Assembly (NCBI GenBank): GCA_040768665.1
Contig: JAXGMN010000051.1
Location: forward strand, 1-64,000
Reading direction: 5' to 3'
Origin: JABWBD01 sp040768665
GTDB taxonomy: Bacteria; Planctomycetota; Planctomycetia; Pirellulales; Thermoguttaceae
DNA length: 64,000 nucleotides
A program made the translations under genes and the position numbers. The first letter of the stretch is position 1; each line of letters starts with the position of its first letter. The notes beneath the pieces were generated by a model. That model was not told where the DNA came from. It saw nothing but the letters and a program-made list of their open reading frames with translations, and searched no databases. Below are positions 1-8,482 of the stretch, piece by piece.

Positions 1-1797
1 CCCGAGATGCAGGAGGCCCTTTCCGATATCGCACGCGATGCCCTCCAGCAGGCCCAAGCCGCGCTGGAGGACTCGGCCGAGCGGGAGGCGGAGATGCGGC
101 GCAACATGGAGCGGTCGGACCGGGACTTCCAAGCCCAGAAGAAAGCGCTCGTCGAGGCCATGCGCGAACTCGCCCAGGAAGCCTCGGACCTCAGCCGCTC
201 GCTGGTCGCTCAGGCCGATTCCGCGGCCAATAGCGGAAAGGCTGAGCAGGCCCACCAGCGGTTGCAGGAGGCCCAGCAGCGTTTGAACGAAGCCGCCACC
301 CAGGCGCGAAGCACTTCCGACGATCGGGTCTTGAAAGACCTCATGGAGGCTGCCCGGCAAGTGGCCGAAAACCTCGCTGAGACTTCAAAGCAGTTGGCGG
401 AATCCGAGGAGCTTACGGCCAAAGCCCAAGAGGAGAAGATCCATCCGGACGAGCAACAGCGTGCAGCCCGCCAGCGAGACTTCGAGGCCGCCGAGCGGAG
501 ATTCCACGAGCAACGGGTTCGCGAGGCGAAGGAGCAGGTTCGCAATCATTCGAAGATGGAGGCCCGCGCAGCCCAGCAGGCCAGCTCGGCCCAAGACAAG
601 CTGCAGAAGGCAGAACAGCAGCTCAACGAGGCCCGCAGGGCGACCGAGCAGAATCCCGATCGCGAGCGAAGTCGCCGTTCGCTGGAGCAAGCCCTCGCAA
701 AGCAGGAGGAGGCCCGCTCCGCAAACCAACGTGCCGGGGCGGAGCTCGAACAGGCCCGCCGAAAAGCCCAGCAGGCGGAGCAACGGTCAAAGCAGCTCGA
801 GACCAAGAAGCTCGAACCACTCAGCGCTCCGAACCCTGCGGCGCAGTTGGCCCACCGATTCGCCGAGGAGGCTGCCGACGTCGCCGAGCAACTTGCGGCG
901 AGGGCGAACCAGTTGGCTCAAGAGCCGACGTGGTCCGGCGAACTCGACCCCGCGCCGGAGCGACTGGCCCAGGCGGTCGAACAGCAGGACACGGTCCGCA
1001 AGGATGTCGCGCAAGCGGCCGAGGATGTCGCGCGGGCCGCCCGTCACGAAGAGCGGCTCGGCAAACAATTGCCGTCGGCGAAGCTGGAAGAAACCGCCGA
1101 CAGCATCGAGAAGGTGGCCCAAGGGGAAGTTTCCGCGGCGCGAGAAAAGCTCGAGAACGCCTCGAGTCAAGCATCGCCGCAGCAGTCCAGCCAATCCGAG
1201 AGCCAGAGAGCGCTGGCAGCTCGCGACGCGGTCGAACAGGCCCAGGACGCAATCTCCGCGCAGGCGGAGGCATTGGACGAGGTTCTCACTCCCCGGGAAG
1301 AAACCGCCGCGGCTGCCGACACGCCCGGGCCGGAGACGCCGACAGCGGCGAAGTCGGAGACTCCGTCGTCCTCGCCGCCCAGTCCGTCCAAGCCGGCGGA
1401 CGGTCGACTGTTGGCCCGCACGCTCGACGAATTGGACCGCGCGCTGTCGGCTGCCCCGCCTCCTGCCAGTCCGCAAGCGGCTCCGCAACTGCCCAGCCTT
1501 GCCCAGGCCGCTCAGGCCGAGTCTGCCGCGATGAATCAGGCTCGAATGGCGGCCGAGAACCAGCCGCCGGAAGGCTCGTTGGAATCGAACCAGGGCGCCT
1601 CGCTGGTCGACATGTCGGCAGCCGACTTGTCTCTGCCCGCAGTCCAGCGCGACGAGAACGGTGATTGGGGAAAGCTCCGCGAGCAGTCGGCCGACGATCT
1701 CACCGAGGGCCGCCGCGAATCGCTTTCCGCCGAGTATCGCAAACGGGTCGAAATGTATTTCCGCGTCATCGGCGAACGCGCACGGAGGAAGCCATGA
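1..1797 (+). CDS. Coiled-coil, Ala/Gln/Glu-rich protein (5' partial)
   Basis: The reading frame is open from the first base of the window, so the true start is probably upstream; the first in-window ATG is at position 7. The visible ~598 residues are almost wholly heptad-like Ala/Gln/Glu/Arg sequence, predicting long coiled coils. A Pro/Ser/Thr-rich spacer sits around residues 430-490, and a short more ordered tail ends in a YRKRVEMYFRVIGERARR-type segment. In planctomycete genomes I know comparable tails from large proteins encoded beside MoxR/BatA-type genes and a squalene-cyclase-fold protein; that match is from memory. The stop overlaps the next start as ATGA, so the two are likely translationally coupled. 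No enzymatic motif is visible and the function is unknown. Confidence 0.7.
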   Translation, partial: PEMQEALSDIARDALQQAQAALEDSAEREAEMRRNMERSDRDFQAQKKALVEAMRELAQEASDLSRSLVAQADSAANSGKAEQAHQRLQEAQQRLNEAATQARSTSDDRVLKDLMEAARQVAENLAETSKQLAESEELTAKAQEEKIHPDEQQRAARQRDFEAAERRFHEQRVREAKEQVRNHSKMEARAAQQASSAQDKLQKAEQQLNEARRATEQNPDRERSRRSLEQALAKQEEARSANQRAGAELEQARRKAQQAEQRSKQLETKKLEPLSAPNPAAQLAHRFAEEAADVAEQLAARANQLAQEPTWSGELDPAPERLAQAVEQQDTVRKDVAQAAEDVARAARHEERLGKQLPSAKLEETADSIEKVAQGEVSAAREKLENASSQASPQQSSQSESQRALAARDAVEQAQDAISAQAEALDEVLTPREETAAAADTPGPETPTAAKSETPSSSPPSPSKPADGRLLARTLDELDRALSAAPPPASPQAAPQLPSLAQAAQAESAAMNQARMAAENQPPEGSLESNQGASLVDMSAADLSLPAVQRDENGDWGKLREQSADDLTEGRRESLSAEYRKRVEMYFRVIGERARRKP

Positions 1798-3251
1798 AGT
1801 CCAAGAGCCGAACACTTCGCCAACACGTTCCGCGGAAAAATGAGAGTGTGGCACTGCTTGGAGTTGAACGGGTTCTCCATACAAGTTGCGCGTTCCACAA
1901 CTCCAAGCAGTGGACCCCGGGACCGACGCTGCTTCGCACTGCTTGTGATTGTGGCAAGCCCCTGACACATGGAAAACCCGTCCAATCACAAGCAGTGGCA
2001 CTGCTTGGAGTTGAACGGGTTCTCCATACAAGTTGCGCGTTCCACAACTCCAAGCAGTGGACCCCGGGACCGACACTGCTTCGCACTGCTTGTGATTGTG
2101 GCAAGCCCTCGACACCTGGAAAACCCGTCCAATCACAAGCAGTGGCACACCGATGCCGGCTGCACTCCGCAATGCTTCTGGCCGCCTTGCTTGCCATCGC
2201 CCTTTTCTCCTCGGCTGCAGGGGCTGAGTCGACCGCGTCTGACCCCACACCCATCTTTGGCAAAGACCACATCGATCTGGCCGTCGACAAGGCGATCGCG
2301 TATCTGATCGGTCAGCAACGCGATGACGGAGCGATCTGCGACCGCCAGCACGACACGACGATGACATCGCTGGCGATCATGGCCATGGCCTCCGTCGGCA
2401 TCCAACCCTCGGCACCCACGCGCGAGGGCGCCAGCATGCAGAAAGCCCTTGCCTTCATTCTCCGCGACGACCGCCAGGACTCCCAGGGCTACTTCGGCGG
2501 CAAAGACGGCTCGCGGATGTACGGCCACGGCATCACGACGCTCATGCTCACCGAGATGCTCGGCATGGGCGTTGATGAGGACCATGACCGACTGGTGCAC
2601 GAACGCTGCCAGAAAGCGATCGACCTGATCCTGAGTTCGCAGAAGCTGAACAAGTCGCACAAGTTCCAGGGCGGCTGGCGCTACACGCCCACCTCGAACG
2701 ACGCCGATCTGTCGGTGACGATCTGGCAGCTCATGGCCCTGCGGTCGGCCAAGAACGACGGACTGAAGGTCCCGGCCAGTGCGATTCGCGACGCGGTCGA
2801 GTATCTCCAGCGATCCTATGCCGCCCGGCTGGATCCCAACGGCATGCCCGACAAGAAGGCGAGCGGTTTCTGCTATACACCGGGAGGGAGGAGTCCCAGC
2901 TTCGCGATGACCGCGGCCGGCCTGTTGGCCATGCAGGTCTGCGGCGAGTACGAGTCGCCGTTGGTCGCCGGGGCGGCCGACTGGCTCCTGGAGCATCCGC
3001 CCAAGTGGAAGGACCGGTTCTTCTTCTACGGCACCTACTACTACGCCCAAGGCATGTACCAGCGGGGCGGCGACCATGCGAAGACCGCCCAGAGGCTCAT
3101 GCAAGAAATCCTCCTGGAAAAACAGGCCGGCGACGGCTCATGGCAGGCCGAGAACGGTTCCGAGGCGAATGTCGGCCGCGTCTACGCCACGGCGATGGCG
3201 GTGCTCAGCCTCTCGGTGAAGTATCACTACCTGCCGATCTACCAGAGATGA
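1794..3251 (+). CDS. Secreted prenyltransferase/squalene-oxidase-repeat (terpene cyclase fold) protein with repeat-expanded N-terminus
   Basis: The C-terminal ~330 residues show the alpha-toroid pattern of squalene-cyclase-like repeats: AIAYLIGQQRDDGAI, TSLAIMAMASVG, GHGITTLMLTEMLGMG, GGWRYTP, TAAGLLAMQV, DGSWQ and YATAMAVLSLS. I see no DxDD cyclase acid motif, so a non-catalytic or unknown role is likely, as with many planctomycete members. The start at 1794 overlaps the previous stop (ATGA). A signal-peptide-like segment, MLLAALLAIALFSSAAGA, begins only at the internal ATG at 2172. Between lie about 98 residues encoded by two tandem 147-bp palindromic repeats that keep frame. The functional start may therefore now be 2172 (359 aa), although no clear ribosome-binding site precedes it. 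The fold is sure; the start is not. Confidence 0.8.
   Translation: MKSKSRTLRQHVPRKNESVALLGVERVLHTSCAFHNSKQWTPGPTLLRTACDCGKPLTHGKPVQSQAVALLGVERVLHTSCAFHNSKQWTPGPTLLRTACDCGKPSTPGKPVQSQAVAHRCRLHSAMLLAALLAIALFSSAAGAESTASDPTPIFGKDHIDLAVDKAIAYLIGQQRDDGAICDRQHDTTMTSLAIMAMASVGIQPSAPTREGASMQKALAFILRDDRQDSQGYFGGKDGSRMYGHGITTLMLTEMLGMGVDEDHDRLVHERCQKAIDLILSSQKLNKSHKFQGGWRYTPTSNDADLSVTIWQLMALRSAKNDGLKVPASAIRDAVEYLQRSYAARLDPNGMPDKKASGFCYTPGGRSPSFAMTAAGLLAMQVCGEYESPLVAGAADWLLEHPPKWKDRFFFYGTYYYAQGMYQRGGDHAKTAQRLMQEILLEKQAGDGSWQAENGSEANVGRVYATAMAVLSLSVKYHYLPIYQR
1852..2145. repeat. Two tandem 147-bp copies of a double-hairpin repeat inside a coding region
   Basis: Each 147-bp unit holds two hairpins. One has arms CACTGCTTGGAGTTG and its complement (1852-1912, 1999-2059). 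The other has arms CACTGCTTGTGATTG and its complement (1937-1997, 2084-2144). Both hairpins are 61 bp with related CACTGCTTG ends. The unit length is divisible by three, so the host gene stays open. The two copies are nearly identical, suggesting recent duplication. Confidence 0.9.
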
Positions 3252-3455
3252 AAACCGGCGAATGAAGGCATCGCGTTTCGAGATTGAGAACATGCGAAGC
3301 TTCGCCCCGTCACGGCCCACTTCCTACGCATCGTTTCCAAATCGCAGGAATTTGGGGCCAGAATCGGCCGATACTGTCAGAAAGACGGGTTATTTCGCGC
3401 GTAGGGATGCGCGAAGAGTGGAGGCCGCCGGCACACTTTCGGTGGGGTGGGGGGG

Positions 3456-4505
3456 ATGCGGATTACAGGAATCGTCGCTCTTGTCGCAGCGACGCTTGGC
3501 TGCGGCAAGATGTGTGTTCGCACGGATAGCCAGATGTCGCTTCGTGGGCCTGTAGTTACCACGACGACGAGCGACATCCAATCGCTCGGCCGACTAAGCC
3601 CCATGGGGGAGTGGCAAATAGAACGCCATGGGGAAGTATGCGGTGGATCAAAGGTTGCCGTCATCGATGTCGACGGTCTGATGGTCAACCGGAACCTTAT
3701 GGGGCCCTATTCGGCTGGCGATAATCCCGTCGCCTTGTTCTGCGAGAAGCTCCAGGCGGCGGAGGCCGACCCGGCGGTCTGTGCCGTTGTCGTTCGCATC
3801 AGCTCTCCGGGTGGGGGAGTTACCGCGTCCGACTTGATGTGGAAGCAACTGTTGGACTTCCGCAGGCGGTCGGGCCGGCCTGTGATTGCGTGTTTGATGG
3901 AAGTTGGCACGGGAGGGGCCTACTATCTGGCGACCGCTGCCGACGAGATCTACGCGCTGCCCAACACCGTGACCGGCGGAATCGGCGCGATCTACAATCA
4001 ATACAACCTCCAGGTGATGATGGAGAACTTCAACATCTTCGCCGAACCGATCAAGGCCGGCAAGAACATCGATATGGGCACGGCACTCGCGCCCATGTCG
4101 GAGGAGACGAGGCAGTGGCTCCAGGGTATGGTGGACCAGTACTACCGCCGCTTCGTACAAGTCGTCATAAGCCGCCGACCGGCGACCGAGCATGGCGATC
4201 CGAGCACGTTCGATGGCCGCGTGTTTACCGCCGAACAGGCATTGTCACGCGGATTGATCGATCGCGTGGGATACCTGGAGGACGCCATCGAAGCGGCCCG
4301 GACTCGCGCGGGCAAAGCGGGGGCCAAGGTGGTGATGTATCACCGTTCAAACGACCCAGCTCGAACGCTTTATGCCATCACGCCCAACGATCCGAGCGCC
4401 AACAGGGTCATTCCGATGAGCGTCCCCGGCGCTGAGCGCAGCAGACTGCCGGCGTTTCTTTACCTGTGGCAGGTCGAGCCGACGCTGGAAGCGATGGGGC
4501 GGTAA
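3456..4505 (+). CDS. S49 (SppA-like) peptidase-fold lipoprotein, catalytic residues apparently missing
   Basis: The ATG at 3456 is preferred over the GTG at 3447 because a G-rich Shine-Dalgarno-like run lies just before it. That gives 349 aa with a short hydrophobic leader and a possible lipobox ending at Cys16. The S49/SppA fold is shown by VVVRISSPGGGVTASD, GGAYYLATAADEIYA, TVTGGIGAIYNQYN and AGKNIDMGTALAPMSEE. Family knowledge: SppA uses a Ser in (A)SGGYY and a Lys just before D in a GxxKD-type motif. Here the aligned positions are Gly153 (TGGAYY) and Ile205 (KNID). The protein may be a non-proteolytic member, or may use another residue. It stands alone between the cyclase-fold gene and a VOC gene. 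Confidence 0.75.
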   Translation: MRITGIVALVAATLGCGKMCVRTDSQMSLRGPVVTTTTSDIQSLGRLSPMGEWQIERHGEVCGGSKVAVIDVDGLMVNRNLMGPYSAGDNPVALFCEKLQAAEADPAVCAVVVRISSPGGGVTASDLMWKQLLDFRRRSGRPVIACLMEVGTGGAYYLATAADEIYALPNTVTGGIGAIYNQYNLQVMMENFNIFAEPIKAGKNIDMGTALAPMSEETRQWLQGMVDQYYRRFVQVVISRRPATEHGDPSTFDGRVFTAEQALSRGLIDRVGYLEDAIEAARTRAGKAGAKVVMYHRSNDPARTLYAITPNDPSANRVIPMSVPGAERSRLPAFLYLWQVEPTLEAMGR

Positions 4506-4613
4506 GGGTTGCCCCGTTGAATCAGGCTTGGTGCACCGCTAAAATACGCAAACGGTCGCGAGTTGAGTCGTAGCCCCTGTGGTTTGTGGCGATTGGTTGA
4601 GGGAGGATGGGAA

Positions 4614-5390
4614 ATGACCGCTACAGCCCGTTGCCTGGGGCGGTTTGTGTGGCACGACCTGATGACGAAAGACGTTTCGGCTGCGGTGAAGTTCTACACC
4701 GTCCTGTTTCCGGAGTGGGCGATCCACGATCTGGATGCCACGTTCGGCATGCCCTATAGGATCATCGTGGCCGCAGGGGAGGAGATTGGGGGGATCGCTC
4801 CTCAAGACCCTTCTGTCGATGCACCTTGCTTCTGGCTGGGATCCGTGGCGGTCGAGGACTGTGACGCGACAGTCACTCGTTTCGAGCAGGGCGGCGGCAA
4901 GTGCTGGGTGCCCGCTCAAGAGATTCCGGGCGTGGGGCGCTACGCCGTGGTGGCCGATGCTCAGGGAGCGGTCCTCAAGCCTATTCAGTTGACCTATCCA
5001 AGAACGCCGCCCCGGAGACCAGCGGCGGGACAGTTCTGTTGGGACACATTGATGACGTCCGACCTTGAGGCCGCCCGGCAGACTTATGCCGGGGCCTTCG
5101 GTTGGCAGGCCGCAGAACTGAGCTTGGGCGGAACGGGGGGCTATACGACGTTTCGTATCGGCGAAGAGGACGTGGCGGCGGGACTGGCCCTGCCGCCAGG
5201 CAGCGATTCTCGACCCGGATGGCTTGCCTATCTTCGCGCAGAAAACGTTGAGACCCGCACAAACAAAGCCGCGAAACTCGGGGCAACCATCCTGGTCAAG
5301 CCGCAGGACCTGCCGGGCATCGGGCGGTTCAGCATCCTGGCCGATCCCATGGCGGCTGTCTTCGCCCTGTTTCAACCGGCCGGCGCGTGA
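4614..5390 (+). CDS. Two-domain VOC (glyoxalase/bleomycin-resistance fold) protein
   Basis: The protein (258 aa from ATG 4614, preceded by a GAGGGAGGA ribosome-binding site) consists of two repeats of the VOC fold. The first begins GRFVWHDLMTKDVSAAVKFY and the second GQFCWDTLMTSDLEAARQTY. Each ends in a GIGRF/GVGRYAVVADAQGA-type strand and an FxLFQP-like terminus. This architecture is typical of the roughly 260-aa two-domain members such as the CFP-32/27-kDa-antigen group. The substrate is unknown and metal ligands cannot be assigned confidently by eye. An alternative TTG start at 4563 would add 17 residues and looks less likely. Confidence 0.85.
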   Translation: MTATARCLGRFVWHDLMTKDVSAAVKFYTVLFPEWAIHDLDATFGMPYRIIVAAGEEIGGIAPQDPSVDAPCFWLGSVAVEDCDATVTRFEQGGGKCWVPAQEIPGVGRYAVVADAQGAVLKPIQLTYPRTPPRRPAAGQFCWDTLMTSDLEAARQTYAGAFGWQAAELSLGGTGGYTTFRIGEEDVAAGLALPPGSDSRPGWLAYLRAENVETRTNKAAKLGATILVKPQDLPGIGRFSILADPMAAVFALFQPAGA

Positions 5391-5721
5391 CGAGCGGCGG
5401 GGGCGGGTGCTTGGAGCCTATTCCAGAATCTCGGAGCAAATCGTCGGGGACTGGCTCATTTTGCAGAGTCCTCGGAGCAAAATGTGCCTGTCCCCTTCTC
5501 CCAAAACCACCGGGGACTGGCTCATTTTGCGGAGTCCTCGGAGCAAAATGTGCCTGTCCCCTTCTCCTCCGAGATTTTGGAATAGCCTCTTACGAATCGA
5601 CGCCGGCCCCAGTCGCGTTCAAGGCCGGAAGTCTTGTCAAAAATACGGGGGCTGTCGTGTTCCCATCCAGCGATTATAATGCGTGTGTCGCTTAACGACC
5701 GGACACCGGGGACTGCGAAAC
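5391..5721. other. Intergenic stretch occupied mainly by a nested palindromic repeat
   Basis: No gene is visible in this 331-bp gap between the VOC gene and the ABC permease gene. More than half of it is the family-A repeat at 5414-5590. The remainder, 5591-5721, should contain the promoter and leader of the ABC exporter, but I see no confident promoter elements. Confidence 0.6.
5414..5590. repeat. Family A palindromic repeat, copy A1, with two inner hairpins
   Basis: Outer arms read GAGCCTATTCCAGAATCTCGGA and, at the right end, its near-complement TCCGAGATTTTGGAATAGCCTC. Inside are two successive inner hairpins (5446-5495 and 5512-5561). Each begins GGGGACTGGCTCATTTTGC and ends GCAAAATGTGCCTGTCCCC. 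The inner arms mismatch at exactly two positions (T opposite T). Related copies lie at 12261, 26676 and 56518. Confidence 0.9.
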
Positions 5722-6870
5722 ATGTTGTTCATCACCTTTGTCTGGAAGAACCTCTTTCGCCGGAAGACGCGGTCCTTGGCCACAGTGATCGGTGTCGCCA
5801 TTGCCGTGGGCGCGATGGTGGCGTTGGTGGGAATGTCGGAAGGCTTCGAGAAATCGTTCGCTCAGATCTTCGAGGACCAGGGGGCCGACCTGCTGGTGCT
5901 CAGGGCCGGCGTCACGCAACGGCTGACCAGCATCCTCGACGAGTCGATCGGCGAACGGCTCGCGAAGCTACCGGGAGTGGCCCGGGTTGTCGGGGGCATG
6001 ATGGATGTGGCTTCATTCGAGGAAGGGAGCTTGATCGGGGTCAGCGTCAACGGCGTGCCATTCGACAGCCCGATGGTGCGGAACCTGACCGTGCTTGAGG
6101 GCCGGAAGCTCCGCCAGCGAGATGCGGGGGCTGTCATGCTGGGCAAGATCCTTGCCAGGCGGCTTGGAAAGAAGCCCGGTGACAGGGTCGAGATGGAAAC
6201 GGAAGACTTCCAGGTGGTTGGAGTCTACGAGAGCAACAACGTCTATGAGAACGGGGCCGTCGTGATGTTGCTCAGCGAGATGCAGCGGCTGATGGACCGT
6301 CCGGGCAAGGTCAGCGGCTTCATGGTTATCATGGAGGATTCAGAAGATCAGGAAGCCGCCGTGCGGGCGCTTTGTGAAGAGATCAAGCAGTTGCGCGACG
6401 AGAACGGCCGCCATTTGAATCTCGACGCCTTGCCGACCAGCGACTACGCTTCGACTACCATCGAGATCCGGACCGTTAAGGCCATGGCCTGGGGGACTTC
6501 GACCATTGCGCTGGTAATCGGCGCCGTCGCCATGTTCAACACCATGATGATGTCGGTCTTTGAACGGACCACCGAGATCGGGATCCTGCGGGCAATCGGC
6601 TGGAGCCGCACGCAGATCGTCTCGCTGATCTTCTGCGAGTCGTTGTTGCTGAGCACGGTGGGCGCGATCGTGGGCGCGGTCGGCGCGATGGTCGTGGTGG
6701 CCCTGCTCGGCGAGCATCCCAGGACGAGCGGGTTCATCGCCGGCAATATCGCAGGGGCAGTTGTGGCTCAGGGAATGTGCCTTGGGCTGTTCGTCGGCGC
6801 GGTGGCCGGGCTTTTCCCTGCGATCCGCGCCGCAGGACTCCTGCCGACGGAAGCCATTCGCCATGAGTGA
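5722..6870 (+). CDS. ABC transporter permease, FtsX/MacB/LolE type
   Basis: The 382-aa protein starts at the ATG before LFITFVWKNLFRRKTRSLATVIGVAIAVGAMVALVGMSEGFE, a typical first transmembrane segment of MacB/FtsX permeases. A periplasmic MacB_PCD-like domain follows (residues ~45-240). The C-terminal FtsX domain carries three membrane segments, near residues 260, 310 and 355, and the usual ERTTEIGILRAIGWSRTQI coupling motif. It overlaps the downstream ATPase gene by 8 bp, so the two form one operon and one transporter. Family members export lipoproteins or small molecules, or transmit force to periplasmic proteins; the substrate here is unknown. Confidence 0.9.
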   Translation: MLFITFVWKNLFRRKTRSLATVIGVAIAVGAMVALVGMSEGFEKSFAQIFEDQGADLLVLRAGVTQRLTSILDESIGERLAKLPGVARVVGGMMDVASFEEGSLIGVSVNGVPFDSPMVRNLTVLEGRKLRQRDAGAVMLGKILARRLGKKPGDRVEMETEDFQVVGVYESNNVYENGAVVMLLSEMQRLMDRPGKVSGFMVIMEDSEDQEAAVRALCEEIKQLRDENGRHLNLDALPTSDYASTTIEIRTVKAMAWGTSTIALVIGAVAMFNTMMMSVFERTTEIGILRAIGWSRTQIVSLIFCESLLLSTVGAIVGAVGAMVVVALLGEHPRTSGFIAGNIAGAVVAQGMCLGLFVGAVAGLFPAIRAAGLLPTEAIRHE

Positions 6871-7567
6871 GCCAACAAACGATCTGCCCGTGATCCGGAC
6901 CGAACGGGTGTGCAAACTGTATCCGGACGGCCAGGTTCAAGCCCTGCGCGACGTGAGCGTGTCGATCGAGCGCGGCGAGTACGTGGCCATCATGGGACCC
7001 AGCGGGAGCGGTAAGTCGACCTTGCTGAACGTGATTGGGGCCCTGGATCGGCCGACCAGCGGGGAGGTGTTTTTCGAAGGGCAGGCGCTGTCGAAGATTC
7101 GCGATCCGGCCCGGCTCCGGGCCCGCAAGATCGGGTTCATCTTCCAGTCGTTTCTGTTGATCCCTACGCTGACCGCGGCAGAGAACGTTCAGGTTCCGAT
7201 GTTCTGCGGATCGCTTCGGCCGTCGGAGCGGGCACGCCGGGCAAGCGAGTTGCTCGATCTGGTGCACTTGGGCCACCGGGTCCACCACCTGTCGACGCGG
7301 CTCTCGGTGGGAGAGCGCCAGCGCGTGGCGATCGCGCGGTCACTGGCCAACGATCCCGCGGTGGTGTTAGCCGATGAGCCGACCGGCAACCTGGATTCAC
7401 ATACCGCCGGGGAAGTGCTCGAGCTGTTCGATCGAATGCACCGGGAGCGCGGCGTGACTTTGGTGGCGATCACCCACAGCCAGGAAGTCGCCGCGCGCGC
7501 GCAGCGGGTCGTCGTGATCCGCGACGGCCGGGTCGCCAGCGAGCCGTCTGGTGCTATTTTGCCGTAG
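6863..7567 (+). CDS. ABC transporter ATP-binding protein, LolD/MacB type
   Basis: This is a 234-aa ATPase. Walker A is GPSGSGKST (residues 45-53), followed by a Q-loop in FIFQSFLLIPTLTAAENV, Walker B plus catalytic Glu in VVLADEPTGNLD, and a switch His in ITHSQE. The signature motif reads LSVGERQRVAIARS rather than the usual LSGGQ/LSGGE, with Val in place of the second Gly. The ATG at 6863 lies inside the permease gene, giving an 8-bp overlap and a fixed stoichiometry. With the permease it should form a two-gene exporter. The gene ends 17 bp before the end of a convergent gene. Confidence 0.92.
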   Translation: MSEPTNDLPVIRTERVCKLYPDGQVQALRDVSVSIERGEYVAIMGPSGSGKSTLLNVIGALDRPTSGEVFFEGQALSKIRDPARLRARKIGFIFQSFLLIPTLTAAENVQVPMFCGSLRPSERARRASELLDLVHLGHRVHHLSTRLSVGERQRVAIARSLANDPAVVLADEPTGNLDSHTAGEVLELFDRMHRERGVTLVAITHSQEVAARAQRVVVIRDGRVASEPSGAILP

Positions 7568-7584
7568 ACGACCTTCGCGTTCTG

Positions 7585-8460
7585 TCACCGGTTAGCCCCT
7601 TTCAGCTTTCGGCGAAAGTTGCGGATTTCCGACTGGACCGCCATCGGCAACTTCGAGCGAATCAGGTCGCGGCCGCCGAACCATTCTGCAGGTTGGTCGA
7701 ATACCGTGTGGTACTCAAGCAGTATCGCGCCGGACGGCTCTTTCAGCCTGGTGGCCTTCATGTAGGAGGCGCTGGCGCTGTAGGGCTTCGCGGAACCCAG
7801 GGTCTGTGTGCCGTCGCGCTGACTCGTGATCGGTCGCCACTGATTGGGGTACTCCGCATCCTCGAGAAACCGGGAATCGACGAGCCCTGCCGCCAGGGTT
7901 GATTCGGGTGTATTGCTCCAGACCGTGTAGGTGGTCGCGGAGAGCTCGACCCGTTCGAGCAATTGGGAAACGGTGTGAGTCCAACCGGCGCGGCCTTCCG
8001 TCGAGGCTTCCGTGGGAGGGACGTTGCGGCTTTTCAGTTCCTCCTCGGTGAGCACGTGAACGTCCTGGTCCGACCGGCGCAGAAAGCTCTCGAGCCATTG
8101 CCTGTTTTCGCGGAGGGCGTCGAAGTTGCCGTAGGCCACAAACCAGACCTCGACAGTTCGCAGGCGGAGCCCCGCATCGGTCTCGGTCAAGTCGCCGACC
8201 GAAATCGCGAACGGGGCGGTGACCGAATCCCGAAGAAAGACATCCGGAGAGACTCGCAGTCGCGGAATGGCGGCGACCGCCGCTTGCTGCGCAGCGCTGT
8301 CCATGCCGTCGGCGATCGTCGGCGCCGGCACGACTGCCAGGGTCTTCTCCCCGACTGAGATCCCCGTGGTCCGCAACTGCTGGTAGACCGGGTTCTGATC
8401 CGCGTGGCTTTCGCCGGCCGAGAGTAGCAAACTCAACAAGACGGGGGCGCAAATGGACAT
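7585..8460 (-). CDS. Secreted protein of unknown function, last gene of the megasynthase operon
   Basis: The 291-aa protein opens with a short hydrophobic leader, MSICAPVLLSLLLSAGESHA, consistent with a signal peptide cut after residue 20. I recognise no family. The mature part is soluble, with EVWFVAYGNFDALRENRQW near residue 105 and TTYTVWSNTPESTLAAGLVDSRF near residue 180. It lies 22 bp downstream of the second SDR gene on the same strand, so it probably belongs to the PKS/SDR transcript and acts in the periplasm. A lipid-handling role is possible but is only a guess from context. Confidence 0.65.
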   Translation of the reverse strand: MSICAPVLLSLLLSAGESHADQNPVYQQLRTTGISVGEKTLAVVPAPTIADGMDSAAQQAAVAAIPRLRVSPDVFLRDSVTAPFAISVGDLTETDAGLRLRTVEVWFVAYGNFDALRENRQWLESFLRRSDQDVHVLTEEELKSRNVPPTEASTEGRAGWTHTVSQLLERVELSATTYTVWSNTPESTLAAGLVDSRFLEDAEYPNQWRPITSQRDGTQTLGSAKPYSASASYMKATRLKEPSGAILLEYHTVFDQPAEWFGGRDLIRSKLPMAVQSEIRNFRRKLKGANR

Positions 8461-8482
8461 GGTCGTCGGACCTCCTACTGGT

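Noticed and set aside
787..2367. 526-codon open frame on the minus strand opposite the coiled-coil and cyclase-fold genes
   Set aside because: It lies opposite two better supported genes, has random-looking Arg/Gly/Leu-rich sequence and no motif, and is typical of a high-GC shadow frame.
5414..5590. CRISPR-like appearance of the two spaced similar units
   Set aside because: Only two units, each itself palindromic, with no unique spacers of constant length and no cas genes; they are nested hairpins.
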